A DNA stretch of 64,000 bases from positions 18,671 through 82,670 of the forward strand of contig CAKUXP010000009.1 in the NCBI GenBank assembly GCA_934700345.1, in the 5' to 3' direction. How positions within the stretch are numbered: the stretch's first letter is position 1; each line of letters begins with the position of its first letter. The notes beneath the pieces were generated by a model. The model had not been told where the DNA came from, made no database searches, and saw only the letters and a program-made list of their open reading frames with translations. Position numbers and translations under genes: made by a program. This stretch comes from an uncultured Fibrobacter sp. Its GTDB lineage: Bacteria; Fibrobacterota; Fibrobacteria; Fibrobacterales; Fibrobacteraceae. Below are positions 1 through 8,542 of the stretch, piece by piece.

Positions 1-465
1 AACAGCTTCATAACTTTCCTTGAAACTAAATGGGTACATTTTGATTTCTACATAACGCCCGGCTAGATAGGTTGCGAGTTCACCGGAAAGAAGCTTTGCG
101 TTGGAACCCGTGATGTAAATATCGCAATTCAAATCGATTAGAAACGAATTGACCAATTTTTCCCACCCGACCAGTTCCTGAATTTCATCGAGAAAAAGGT
201 AAATTCTTTTTCGCTTCACTTTTTTCCGGATCGCCTTGACAGCGGACATGACATTTTCAAGAGTGTGAACCCGTTCATCGGCAAATGATTCAAAATTCAA
301 GGAAAGAATCTGTTCCTTGCTTACGCTTTTTTTCAAAATCAGATTTCGAATCTGCTCCAAAAAAATAGACTTACCAGAGCGACGAATTCCGGTAATCACT
401 TTCACAACCGGCGTATCGACAAACGCCCGAACTTTCTCCAGATAGACGGTTCGAATAATGTTCAT
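1..465 (-). CDS. AAA-type ATPase, AAA_14/DUF4143-like (3' end outside window)
   Basis: The reading frame opens with ATG at 465 on the minus strand and runs off the left edge, so about 155 N-terminal residues are visible. A Walker A motif (GIRRSGKS) lies near residue 23, a Walker B-type stretch (YLFLDEIQE) near residue 88, and a sensor-like ITGSNAKLL follows. This order and the wording around the motifs match the AAA_14 family, whose members usually carry a C-terminal DUF4143 nuclease-like domain and number many paralogues per genome. The C-terminal half is outside the window, so that domain cannot be confirmed. The visible frame is intact. Cellular role unknown. Confidence 0.85.
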   Translation of the reverse strand, partial: MNIIRTVYLEKVRAFVDTPVVKVITGIRRSGKSIFLEQIRNLILKKSVSKEQILSLNFESFADERVHTLENVMSAVKAIRKKVKRKRIYLFLDEIQELVGWEKLVNSFLIDLNCDIYITGSNAKLLSGELATYLAGRYVEIKMYPFSFKESYEAV

Positions 466-551
466 ATAGACAAATATATTTCTTTATGGCGAAAAAAATC
501 AAGAATTTTACTTAAATTATTTCGGTATAAAGAAAAGATTTGTTTTCTACT

Positions 552-1883
552 TTATTCCATTAACCCTTCCACCAGCCGGTCGAAGCATTCGCCGCGAACC
601 TTGTAATTCTTGAACAGTCCAAAGCTCGCGCAGGCGGGAGAAAGTAGCACGGCGCTTCCCGCTCCGAGCGAGCACGCATCCGCAAAAGCGTGGTCGAGAT
701 CCGGAAAAACTTTCATCGGAACGGAGACGCCGTTTTCCCGAAGCGATGCGACCATCCTTTCCGCAGTCGCCCCAATGAGCGAAACTTTTTCCAGGTTTGG
801 AATTCCGGCAAGAACATTCGAAAGCTCGGTGAAATCCGCATTCTTTTCGGAGCCGCCGAGAATCAATGCAAAGGGACGCTTCATGCTCTTGACAGCGGCG
901 ATTGTCGCATCGGGTCGCGTCGCGTAGGAATCGTTGTAAAACTCAATGCCGTTCCTTTCCCCTTTAAATTCCATCCGGTATTTGAGCGGTTCGTAAGACT
1001 TAAGCGATTGCAGAGCCGTCGGAACATCCGCCCCCAGAGCCTTTACCGCAAGCAGGGCCGCCGCCATATTTTCGAGTTGGTACGCTCCGCGAATTTTGCA
1101 TTCCGAAAGTTTTAAAGTATAGCCGTCAAGCGAAACGGAATCCTCGGTAAAAACCGCATCGGCATCCTTGGAGCCGTAAGAAAGTTTTTGCGCTCCGCTT
1201 TCCCGGGCAATCGCAACCGACGGAGCCGCATCTCGAATATAGATGCAGAAGTCATTCCGTTTTTGCCAACGGACAAGATTCGCCTTTGCGTCGCGATATT
1301 CCTCGACCGAACGATGCCAGTCCAAATGCTCCGTCGAAACCCGCAGCACGACTCCGATATGAGGCGAAACGGAAAGCGTCATCAGCTGGAAAGAGGAAAG
1401 TTCGAGAATCGAAACGCGATCCGAGGAATCGTCCGTCAAAAGGTCAAGAGCCGGCACGCCGAAATTTCCACCGATCGCACAAGGAATTTTGCAAGCTTCA
1501 AGCGCATGGCGAATCATGCTGACCGTACTTCCCTTGCCGAGCGTTCCCGTCACGCCGATGACCGAGCGGGACTTTGTCTCTTTCAAAAAAATCTCGATTT
1601 GGCTGGTGAGAATCCCGCCGTTTGTCTGGAAACGGAAAAGTTCGTTCTGCAGCGGATAGATTCCCGCCGATCGCACGACCGTGACGGAATCCTTGAGACC
1701 GTCCATGTAATTTCCGCCGCTAAAAACCTTGACATTCACGCCATCCGGCAGTTTGGGAAGTTCCACCGGATTCTTGTCCATCACGACGATTTCCTTGACG
1801 CCATTTTGCACAAGGTAATTCAGCGTACTCTTGCCTTCAACTCCAAAGCCTAAAATGCCCACCGGGCTTACGATATTCTGCAT
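552..1883 (-). CDS. murD: UDP-N-acetylmuramoylalanine--D-glutamate ligase MurD
   Basis: A 443-residue cytoplasmic Mur ligase that adds D-glutamate to UDP-MurNAc-L-Ala in peptidoglycan precursor synthesis. An N-terminal Rossmann-like segment (GILGFGVEGKS) is followed by the ATP-binding loop at about residues 113-120. The C-terminal third carries FYNDSYATRPDATIAA and LILGGSEKNADF, both typical of MurD. Length fits the family. The P-loop reads GTLGKGST rather than the usual Mur form GTNGKTT, and looks more like the folylpolyglutamate synthase version. The overall pattern still favours MurD over FolC or Mpl. No other mur genes are nearby. Confidence 0.88.
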   Translation of the reverse strand: MQNIVSPVGILGFGVEGKSTLNYLVQNGVKEIVVMDKNPVELPKLPDGVNVKVFSGGNYMDGLKDSVTVVRSAGIYPLQNELFRFQTNGGILTSQIEIFLKETKSRSVIGVTGTLGKGSTVSMIRHALEACKIPCAIGGNFGVPALDLLTDDSSDRVSILELSSFQLMTLSVSPHIGVVLRVSTEHLDWHRSVEEYRDAKANLVRWQKRNDFCIYIRDAAPSVAIARESGAQKLSYGSKDADAVFTEDSVSLDGYTLKLSECKIRGAYQLENMAAALLAVKALGADVPTALQSLKSYEPLKYRMEFKGERNGIEFYNDSYATRPDATIAAVKSMKRPFALILGGSEKNADFTELSNVLAGIPNLEKVSLIGATAERMVASLRENGVSVPMKVFPDLDHAFADACSLGAGSAVLLSPACASFGLFKNYKVRGECFDRLVEGLME

Positions 1884-1894
1884 AGAAAGACTTC

Positions 1895-3139
1895 CTATCC
1901 TTTCACGGGTTTCACCACCGCCGTTGCGAATGGAGCCTTGGCAAACGCTTCGCGCAAAAGTTCCATCAAGCGACCTTCCGAAAATTTTCGCACCTGCGAT
2001 TCCGTTTCCGCCATCGTATAGACACGGCCCAGATGGAGCATCTGGTCGGCAAGGCGCATCAAGCGTTTTTCGGCGCTGTCCGAACCGATGCGCAGTCCTC
2101 CGATGATGTTCCTTTTCGTCCGTTCCAGTTCGCCTTTTTCAAAACCCTTTTCCAAAAAGTTTCGAAATTCCTGCTGGGCGATTTCCAAAGCTTCGTCCAT
2201 CTTGTGCGGTGCGGTGGCAAGCGAAATTCCCCACCCCAAGACATCCCGATACACGTCCGTTATCGAATAGACGGAATAGGCGAGCCCGCGTTCTTCGCGA
2301 ACTTTCTGAAAAAGCCTCGATCCCATATCGGCGCCGAAAGCGACATTAAAAAGCCCGAGCGCCCGCAAGAAATCGATGTTTCCGTCACGGAAGTCAAAGC
2401 TTGTTCCCCAAAACAGATTCGACTGGTTCAAGTCCTTTTTGCTTTTTGTCTTTCGCGTGGCATTTGCGCAGTAAAAATTTTCAAAGGTTTTCTTTGCGGA
2501 CTTTTTCTCTTCAAAATTTTTTCGGACCAAATCGACAATTTTTTCGTGTTCGATTTTTCCGACAACGCAAACGGTGAGCGGCAAATCCTCCAAGACTTCC
2601 CTTTCGCATTCGACGAGGTCTTCCCTCGAAAGTTCCTTGACCGATTTAACGGTTCCTGCAATTGGAAGAGCAAGCCCGCAGCCTTTGTAATGGATTTCGT
2701 TGAAAAGATCCCCGACGCATTCTTCGGCAATATCCTCGTAGCTGTGGACTTCCTCGATGACGACTTTCCGTTCCTTTTCCACTTCGCGCGCATCGAACAT
2801 CGGATGCATCAGCATATCGGAAATCACGTCGAGCGCAAGCGGGACATCCTCTCTGACGACCTGGGCGTAAAAACCTGTTTCCTGCCTGGTCGTATAGGCT
2901 TCGAGATTTCCACCGCGATCTTCAATCGTATGGGCGATTTCAAATGCGGAACGCTTTTCCGTCCCCTTGAAGACAAGATGCTCGTAAAAATGGGCAAGCC
3001 CGTTTGTCGCCGAATTTTCATGACGCGAGCCGCGGGGAATCCACACGCCCACATTCGCGGAATAAGTTCCGGGCATATAATCCGTAACGACCGTGATTCC
3101 ATTTTCCAGTTCGGTTTTCGAAATTTTCTGTCGAAACAT
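1895..3139 (-). CDS. M16 family zinc peptidase (insulinase/processing-protease type)
   Basis: A 414-residue M16 peptidase. The inverted zinc motif HxxEH is seen as HFYEHL at about residue 49, and the distal glutamate region (VVIEEVHSYED) lies about 75 residues later, as expected. The C-terminal half holds the second M16 fold with RLFQKVREERGLAYSVYS. There is no signal peptide, so a cytoplasmic enzyme is likely. The length fits the single-chain bacterial MPP/PqqL-like group. It ends 11 bases before the murD start and probably shares its transcript. Substrate unknown. Confidence 0.9.
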   Translation of the reverse strand: MFRQKISKTELENGITVVTDYMPGTYSANVGVWIPRGSRHENSATNGLAHFYEHLVFKGTEKRSAFEIAHTIEDRGGNLEAYTTRQETGFYAQVVREDVPLALDVISDMLMHPMFDAREVEKERKVVIEEVHSYEDIAEECVGDLFNEIHYKGCGLALPIAGTVKSVKELSREDLVECEREVLEDLPLTVCVVGKIEHEKIVDLVRKNFEEKKSAKKTFENFYCANATRKTKSKKDLNQSNLFWGTSFDFRDGNIDFLRALGLFNVAFGADMGSRLFQKVREERGLAYSVYSITDVYRDVLGWGISLATAPHKMDEALEIAQQEFRNFLEKGFEKGELERTKRNIIGGLRIGSDSAEKRLMRLADQMLHLGRVYTMAETESQVRKFSEGRLMELLREAFAKAPFATAVVKPVKG

Positions 3140-3157
3140 AGGCTTAATCTAGAAAAG

Positions 3158-4930
3158 TTAAAAAGATGAATTTTTTACAAGCATCAGCAAAACAAACCAA
3201 ACGGAAAGCCCGGCAAAAACAATTCCGTTTACCACCATGAGCACTTTCCATTTTAAACTACACGACGCATTAGAAATCCCAAAGCAGACAAATGGAATAA
3301 AGGCGACAAGAACCGGCAAAATGTAGCGGAAATCGTTGCTGCAGGCAAACGAAACCGTTATCCGCAAACATATCAATGCGCCAAAGAACATCAAAATTTG
3401 GAAAAGCAAGAGACACTTAATGCGGTCGATCTTCGACATCCAAAATCCGCGGAATGCGCACACGATAAGGACCAAAAGGCTAATGCCGATGGCAGTGGCA
3501 AGCGCTTCCCCAAGCGGGGATTTTAGAATTTGAAATTCGCCAAACAGCGAACTCTTGAGTGCATAATTCCAGAAGAATTCCCTTCCAAGCGCTGCGTCCC
3601 ACGGGCTGGTAAAAGGATTCAGCACATAATTTTTCAAATCGAAATAAATGTAATTTATCAGGCTGTTCGGAACGGCGAGACCGGAATGGAGCCCGCTGGC
3701 GTTTCCGACAAGCGAAGCGTCTCCATACAGCCGGATTCCCAAAATTCCCAAGCAGAAAAGGATAAATAGTACCAGGGAAACGATTTCCGATTTTTTAGGG
3801 AATAACATCTCCCGCGGAAAGTATCCGAGAACAAATCCCAAGGCGAAAGTCGCAAGCGTTACCACGCCCGTACTTTTTGTCCAATAGCTTAATCCCGCCG
3901 CAACGACCGCGCACAGAAGCGCTTTTGCGGATTTGGAACGGATGTATTCCAAAACACCCCAAAGGCACAGGGTGTGGAAAAAATAAAACAGCTGGTCGTT
4001 TCCGATGCGCGGAGCGACAAGCAAGAGAAGCGGCCAGAAAGTCCAAAGGAGAGTTCCCAAAACGAGAGTCTTTTTCGTTAGAACCGTCTCCAGAATTTTA
4101 AAACCCAGGAACAGGACGAAAATCGACAGGAAAAGGCTCTCCAGTTGCACCGCTGAAGGACCGTCAAAATGCAAGGCAGACCCGAGCAGCCAGGGAACGG
4201 AAGAAACCGCATAATAGACCGGCGGATGATAGCATGTCCAGCAATCATCGGTTCCCGGTATTTCATGTCTTTCCGCAATAATCTTGATATAGCCCAAATG
4301 CCCATCGACATCGTAGGAATACTGGGAATAGGAAATTGAAGAAAACATCAAGGCGCGCAGCAAGACACCGGCGGTCAAGAGGATTCTAGGCAAAAGCCTG
4401 ATATGGAATCTCCGAAATAAAAAAGCAAACAGCGCGGTAAAGGACGCAAGCATCAAAACATACGGCAAAATTCCGGTCGCCGACGAAAGCATCTCCGGTT
4501 TTACGTTCAATCCGCCGACGCCTCCGTTGTTCCGGACGAGAAATTCAAAATGAAAATTTTCCCCATCCGCATACTTCGCAATCGAATCCAACGGAAGCAC
4601 AAAGCCATTTCTATAATCGCAGCGACCCGGAAAATGGAAAAGCGAAATCTTGTTGCCGTTGATCTTTACGGTTTCCGCACAGTCGTCCGGGATGACTTTT
4701 AACGCAAAAGCTTCGCCGAGCTTTGTTCGGACATCAAAAAAGACTTCAAATCGTTCGCCTTCCCGAAACTGTTCCGCAATCGGAAAGGTCGCTTTTCTTT
4801 CGTCATTTAACGAACGATACCCGATGTTTTCCAGCGAAAAGCGGAAAGCAAAAAACAGGAGAACTCCCACGCATAAAAGGAAGAGGCAATACAGTTCCGG
4901 TATGTAAAAAAATTTCTTTACGATTTTCAT
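3158..4930 (-). CDS. Multi-spanning GT39/PMT-like membrane glycosyltransferase
   Basis: A membrane protein of about 590 residues with an N-terminal anchor, a periplasmic domain of about 120 residues, then roughly ten hydrophobic helices. The segment after the second helix (YSYDVDGHLGYIKIIAE, then CYHPPVYY) resembles the acidic first loop and the HPP motif of GT39/ArnT/PMT enzymes, which transfer sugars from polyprenyl-phosphate donors. ATG at 4930 is chosen because the upstream in-frame codons are TTG and CTG. It follows the FAD oxidoreductase and GtrA genes on the same strand, a grouping common in surface-glycan loci. The donor and acceptor are unknown. Confidence 0.7.
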   Translation of the reverse strand: MKIVKKFFYIPELYCLFLLCVGVLLFFAFRFSLENIGYRSLNDERKATFPIAEQFREGERFEVFFDVRTKLGEAFALKVIPDDCAETVKINGNKISLFHFPGRCDYRNGFVLPLDSIAKYADGENFHFEFLVRNNGGVGGLNVKPEMLSSATGILPYVLMLASFTALFAFLFRRFHIRLLPRILLTAGVLLRALMFSSISYSQYSYDVDGHLGYIKIIAERHEIPGTDDCWTCYHPPVYYAVSSVPWLLGSALHFDGPSAVQLESLFLSIFVLFLGFKILETVLTKKTLVLGTLLWTFWPLLLLVAPRIGNDQLFYFFHTLCLWGVLEYIRSKSAKALLCAVVAAGLSYWTKSTGVVTLATFALGFVLGYFPREMLFPKKSEIVSLVLFILFCLGILGIRLYGDASLVGNASGLHSGLAVPNSLINYIYFDLKNYVLNPFTSPWDAALGREFFWNYALKSSLFGEFQILKSPLGEALATAIGISLLVLIVCAFRGFWMSKIDRIKCLLLFQILMFFGALICLRITVSFACSNDFRYILPVLVAFIPFVCFGISNASCSLKWKVLMVVNGIVFAGLSVWFVLLMLVKNSSF

Positions 4931-4978
4931 CAGCAACTACCCAAAATCAAAAACGACTTTATCTGCAACCAAGATCGT

Positions 4979-6547
4979 TCACTTTTTCCCTTCGTGATAT
5001 TCCGCTTCGGCGTTCACGTCCCAGATAGCAGACTTATCGCTTGAATTTTCACGGATGCACTTGACAGCTTCCATCGCGGTGAGCATACTGTGATCCATGT
5101 TGTTGTACTTGTGCATCCCGTTGCGTCCCATCAGGAACAGGTTTTCAAAGGAATCGACATATTCGCGGACCTTGCCGAATTCCCGATAAGTTCCAAAATA
5201 CGCCGGATATGTTTTCGGCACGCGGAAAAGGACCGAATCCTTGACAGCGGAACGCTTCGCCACGTGAATTTTTTCAAGCTCCGAAACGGCGAAATCGATA
5301 AAGTCCCGATCGGCCATATTCCACATTTCATCGTCCTCGTTTACAAAGTATTCAAGACCTATCCAGACTTTCGAAGGATCCGAAACCAGATAGGGGCTCC
5401 AGTTGTTGAAAACCTGGATACGCCCGAGCTTCACGTCGGATTCCTGTACATAAATCCAGTTGTCCGCGACAAATTTCAGGCGGCTTTCGGGAGTTCCCGC
5501 TTTCGCCGGATTCCTAATGTCCAGCGAATCGAGCAGAAGTCCCACCGTCATAAAGTCCCGATAGACGAGACCGTTTGCAATACGGGAAACTTCGGCGGGG
5601 ACATTCGGAAGAGCGGCAACCAGATTTTTTACAGGCATCGTACTCATTACGTAATCGGCTTCCAGCCTTTTCTCTTCGCCTTTTTCCGTATAGCGAACCG
5701 CAGAAACCCTTTGTTCCGAAACCTCCAGAGATGTCGCCTTGGAATAAAAGCGAATTTCTCCGCCGAGCTTTTGGATTTTTTCGGCAACGGTTTCCCAGAG
5801 TTCCCCCGGACCGAGCTTCGGGTAAAGAAATTCCCCGATGAGGCTCGTCTCCGTTCCTTTCTGCCGAATCGAACCGGATTTTTTTGGCAAGAATGATTTC
5901 ATCGCATGAAAAAGCGTTTTCCCGATCGAAAGGCCCTTGATCCGCTGCGCACCCCAGTCCGCACTGATTTTGTCGCAGGGAATGCCCCAGACCTTTTCCG
6001 TGTAGTCCCTGAAGAATGTGCGGTAAAGTTCCACGCCGAAACGGTTAATCATAAAGTCTTCAAGCGAAACTTCCTTGCGCTTCGGGAGAATGCAAACCTT
6101 GATATAGCTCATCCCGATTTTAAACATCCGCCAAAGCCCCAGGTTTTTAATCGTCGCCGCATTTAAGCTCACCGGATAGTCAAAAAGCTTTCGCGTGTAG
6201 AGGATTCGGGAAAGGCGCGAACGGACAAGCATCACCCGATCTTCCTTTTCCGGGTCGGGGCCTTCCGCCGAAAGGATCACCGGACGTTCGATAGACAGAT
6301 CGTCTCGACTCGGAGAACCTTGCAGCGGCAAAATATCCGTCCACCAGTCCATCACCGTATCGCTCTTGCTGAAAAAACGGTGACCGCCGATATCCATCCG
6401 GTTTCCCCTGTAAACCGCCGTCCGGGAAATTCCACCGACAAAACCATTTTCTTCGAGAACAATCGGTTTCACATCCGTCGTCTTCAAAAGTTCATAAGCT
6501 GCGGTAAGCCCCGCGGGTCCAGCCCCGATAATCACGGCAGTTTTCAT
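4979..6547 (-). CDS. FAD-dependent NAD(P)-binding oxidoreductase, UDP-galactopyranose mutase/protoporphyrinogen-oxidase-like
   Basis: A 522-residue flavoprotein opening with a dinucleotide-binding motif (VIIGAGPAGLTAAYEL), followed by an FAD-contacting GGHRFF segment. The C-terminus has the LMGRNGMHKYNNMDHSMLTA block seen in glycan-associated amine oxidase/UGM-like proteins. AAGGA precedes the ATG. It lies 1 base after the stop of the GtrA gene and 48 bases before the GT39 gene, so the three are probably one operon acting on polyprenyl-linked or nucleotide sugars. True UDP-galactopyranose mutases are shorter, so the exact reaction is not assigned. Confidence 0.75.
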   Translation of the reverse strand: MKTAVIIGAGPAGLTAAYELLKTTDVKPIVLEENGFVGGISRTAVYRGNRMDIGGHRFFSKSDTVMDWWTDILPLQGSPSRDDLSIERPVILSAEGPDPEKEDRVMLVRSRLSRILYTRKLFDYPVSLNAATIKNLGLWRMFKIGMSYIKVCILPKRKEVSLEDFMINRFGVELYRTFFRDYTEKVWGIPCDKISADWGAQRIKGLSIGKTLFHAMKSFLPKKSGSIRQKGTETSLIGEFLYPKLGPGELWETVAEKIQKLGGEIRFYSKATSLEVSEQRVSAVRYTEKGEEKRLEADYVMSTMPVKNLVAALPNVPAEVSRIANGLVYRDFMTVGLLLDSLDIRNPAKAGTPESRLKFVADNWIYVQESDVKLGRIQVFNNWSPYLVSDPSKVWIGLEYFVNEDDEMWNMADRDFIDFAVSELEKIHVAKRSAVKDSVLFRVPKTYPAYFGTYREFGKVREYVDSFENLFLMGRNGMHKYNNMDHSMLTAMEAVKCIRENSSDKSAIWDVNAEAEYHEGKK

Positions 6548-6548
6548 A

Positions 6549-7001
6549 TCAATCCTTCAACGATTTAAAAAGGAAAATTTTTCGGATTCCAAAATTCCAC
6601 AGCAAGACGATTGCCGCCGAAATAAACTTGGCAAGCATCGGCAGGATTTCTAAAAAATCCACTTGGAACCACATCAGCGCCTGATTCAAAAGAACGCCCA
6701 AAACTCCGATCAGGGCGAACATGGAAAATTCCAAGGATCTGTTCGAAACGCTCCGCTTGCAGGCAGCAAAAACCCAACGAACGCTTATCCAGTAATTCAC
6801 GGCAAGTCCGGCGACAAGTCCCACCAGATTTGCAACAAGGTAATGCCAACCCAAGGCACCAAGGCATATCGCAAAAAGCCCAAAATCTACGACGAAGGCG
6901 AGACCGCCCGTTAGAAAATATCGCCACATCTGGCCTAGAATGCTTTTTTGATCTGGCAATTTTTTCGAAAGAGTACGGATTGTGGAGTTTTGAAAATTCA
7001 C
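6549..7001 (-). CDS. GtrA-family membrane protein (putative polyprenyl-linked sugar flippase)
   Basis: A protein of about 150 residues with four hydrophobic helices and the GtrA signature region (RYFLTGGLAFVVDFGLF near residue 27, AVNYWISVRWVF near residue 69). GtrA proteins are thought to help move undecaprenyl-phosphate-linked sugars across the membrane. The listed start is GTG at 7001 with no clear ribosome binding site. An internal ATG at 6929, just before the first helix, is an alternative. It is the first gene of the run GtrA, FAD oxidoreductase, GT39, and is divergent from the cellulase gene. Confidence 0.8.
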   Translation of the reverse strand: MNFQNSTIRTLSKKLPDQKSILGQMWRYFLTGGLAFVVDFGLFAICLGALGWHYLVANLVGLVAGLAVNYWISVRWVFAACKRSVSNRSLEFSMFALIGVLGVLLNQALMWFQVDFLEILPMLAKFISAAIVLLWNFGIRKIFLFKSLKD

Positions 7002-7132
7002 GAATCTAAAAATAGTTTATTCTGAGACACCAAAGAAGTTTTCAGGAAAAATCGCAAACGATAAGCGAAGCCGAAACGTTTAAAAAAAATTAGTGTATTT
7101 TTAATTTGTTCAGCCCAACCGGAGAAACCCCG

Positions 7133-8467
7133 ATGAAAACAAAACTCATTCCATTAACCGTTGCCGCACTGGCCCTGTACACGGTAAATTCCTTTGCCCA
7201 ATCGATTAAACCGAATCGAATTGGTCCCGTTAGCCAATACGGGCAACTGATAACCGGCAAGAATTCCGCAAGCGAAGGACGCATTTACGGTTCCTGCAAA
7301 GGTGTCGCCGAAGGATCCGAAGTCCAGGTTCGCGGCATGAGCCTCTACTGGAGTCTTCTCGCAGCCGCAACCGATTTCTGGACGGAAACCGGCGTCACTT
7401 CGATGGTAAACGATATGAACATCCAAATCGTCCGCGCCGCTATGGCGACGGGAACAGAAAACTGGGGCGGTCCCTACAAAGGTTACCAACTCGATGCTAC
7501 GAACCAGAAGAATCTGGTCAGCGCCGTCGTCGAAGCCGCCATCAAAAACGACATCTACGCCATCATCGACTGGCATTCACACGAAGCGACAGGTCAAGTG
7601 GAAAGCGCCAAAAGTTTCTTCTCGGAAATGGCGCAAAAATACGGCAGCTACGACAACGTCATCTTCGAAATTTTCAATGAACCGCAAGATATCGCCTGGG
7701 AAAACATCAAAAATTATGCAAACCAGATTATTCCCGCCATCCGGGCACATTCCGACAATCTGATCCTCGTGGGGACGCGCGCCTGGGACCAGCACCCGGA
7801 AGAAGTCATCGGAAACGAAGTGACCGACAGCAAGAACAACACCGCCTATACGCTCCACTACTATGCGATGAGCCATTGCGTAAACGGTTCTTACAGTTGG
7901 GGCGGCTCGTGCGAAGGTGCAAACGGCGAAAAAGCCATCAAGGCAGGTCTTTCCGTTTTCATCAGTGAATGGGGAACGGGAACGGCGGACGGCGGCGGAA
8001 CCCCGGGACAGGCGAAAAACGACGAATGGCAAGCCTTTGCAAACAAATACAAAATTTCCTGGGCAAACTGGAGCGCATCCCGGATAAATGAAGGGACTGC
8101 GGCCTTCACGGAAGGATCGACAGCGAACAATTTGCAATACTCCGCTTCGGGAAATCTGGTCAAAAGCTATCTCGCCACAAACCCGACATCCTACACAGCC
8201 TGCAGTACCGAAATTCCCGACACAAGCAATACCGGAATCGAAAAATCTTTCCGTTTGCCTTCCCTTGAATTAAAAATGACGAAACAGGCGGTCCAACTGG
8301 TAAACGCTAAGAATCCCTCCATCCACCTTTACGATCTCCAGGGGCATTCCTTGAAAAGCTCAAGAACAAGTTCGCTTTCTCTGGAAAACCTCCCGAACGG
8401 GACTTATATCGTCAAGGCAAGCGATGGCAGACAAAACCAGATGCAATCCATCCGGATTACAAGATAA
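7133..8467 (+). CDS. Secreted GH5 endoglucanase with C-terminal T9SS-like sorting domain
   Basis: A 444-residue secreted cellulase. ATG at 7133 is preferred over an upstream TTG because GGAGAA precedes it and a signal peptide starts there (hydrophobic to residue 20, cleavage near FAQS). The GH5 catalytic domain spans about residues 50-330. FEIFNEP supplies the acid/base Glu183 and FISEWGTG the nucleophile Glu279. The last 75 or so residues form a small beta domain ending in LPNGTYIVKASDG and a basic tail, like type IX secretion C-terminal sorting domains. It is a single-gene unit, divergent from the GtrA operon. Export by T9SS is inferred. Confidence 0.92.
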   Translation: MKTKLIPLTVAALALYTVNSFAQSIKPNRIGPVSQYGQLITGKNSASEGRIYGSCKGVAEGSEVQVRGMSLYWSLLAAATDFWTETGVTSMVNDMNIQIVRAAMATGTENWGGPYKGYQLDATNQKNLVSAVVEAAIKNDIYAIIDWHSHEATGQVESAKSFFSEMAQKYGSYDNVIFEIFNEPQDIAWENIKNYANQIIPAIRAHSDNLILVGTRAWDQHPEEVIGNEVTDSKNNTAYTLHYYAMSHCVNGSYSWGGSCEGANGEKAIKAGLSVFISEWGTGTADGGGTPGQAKNDEWQAFANKYKISWANWSASRINEGTAAFTEGSTANNLQYSASGNLVKSYLATNPTSYTACSTEIPDTSNTGIEKSFRLPSLELKMTKQAVQLVNAKNPSIHLYDLQGHSLKSSRTSSLSLENLPNGTYIVKASDGRQNQMQSIRITR

Positions 8468-8542
8468 TATTACGAACAAGCTCCGCCAAAAGCGGAGCCT
8501 TTTTGTTTTCAAGAAATGCCGGAATCTATATCTTTGCAAACC

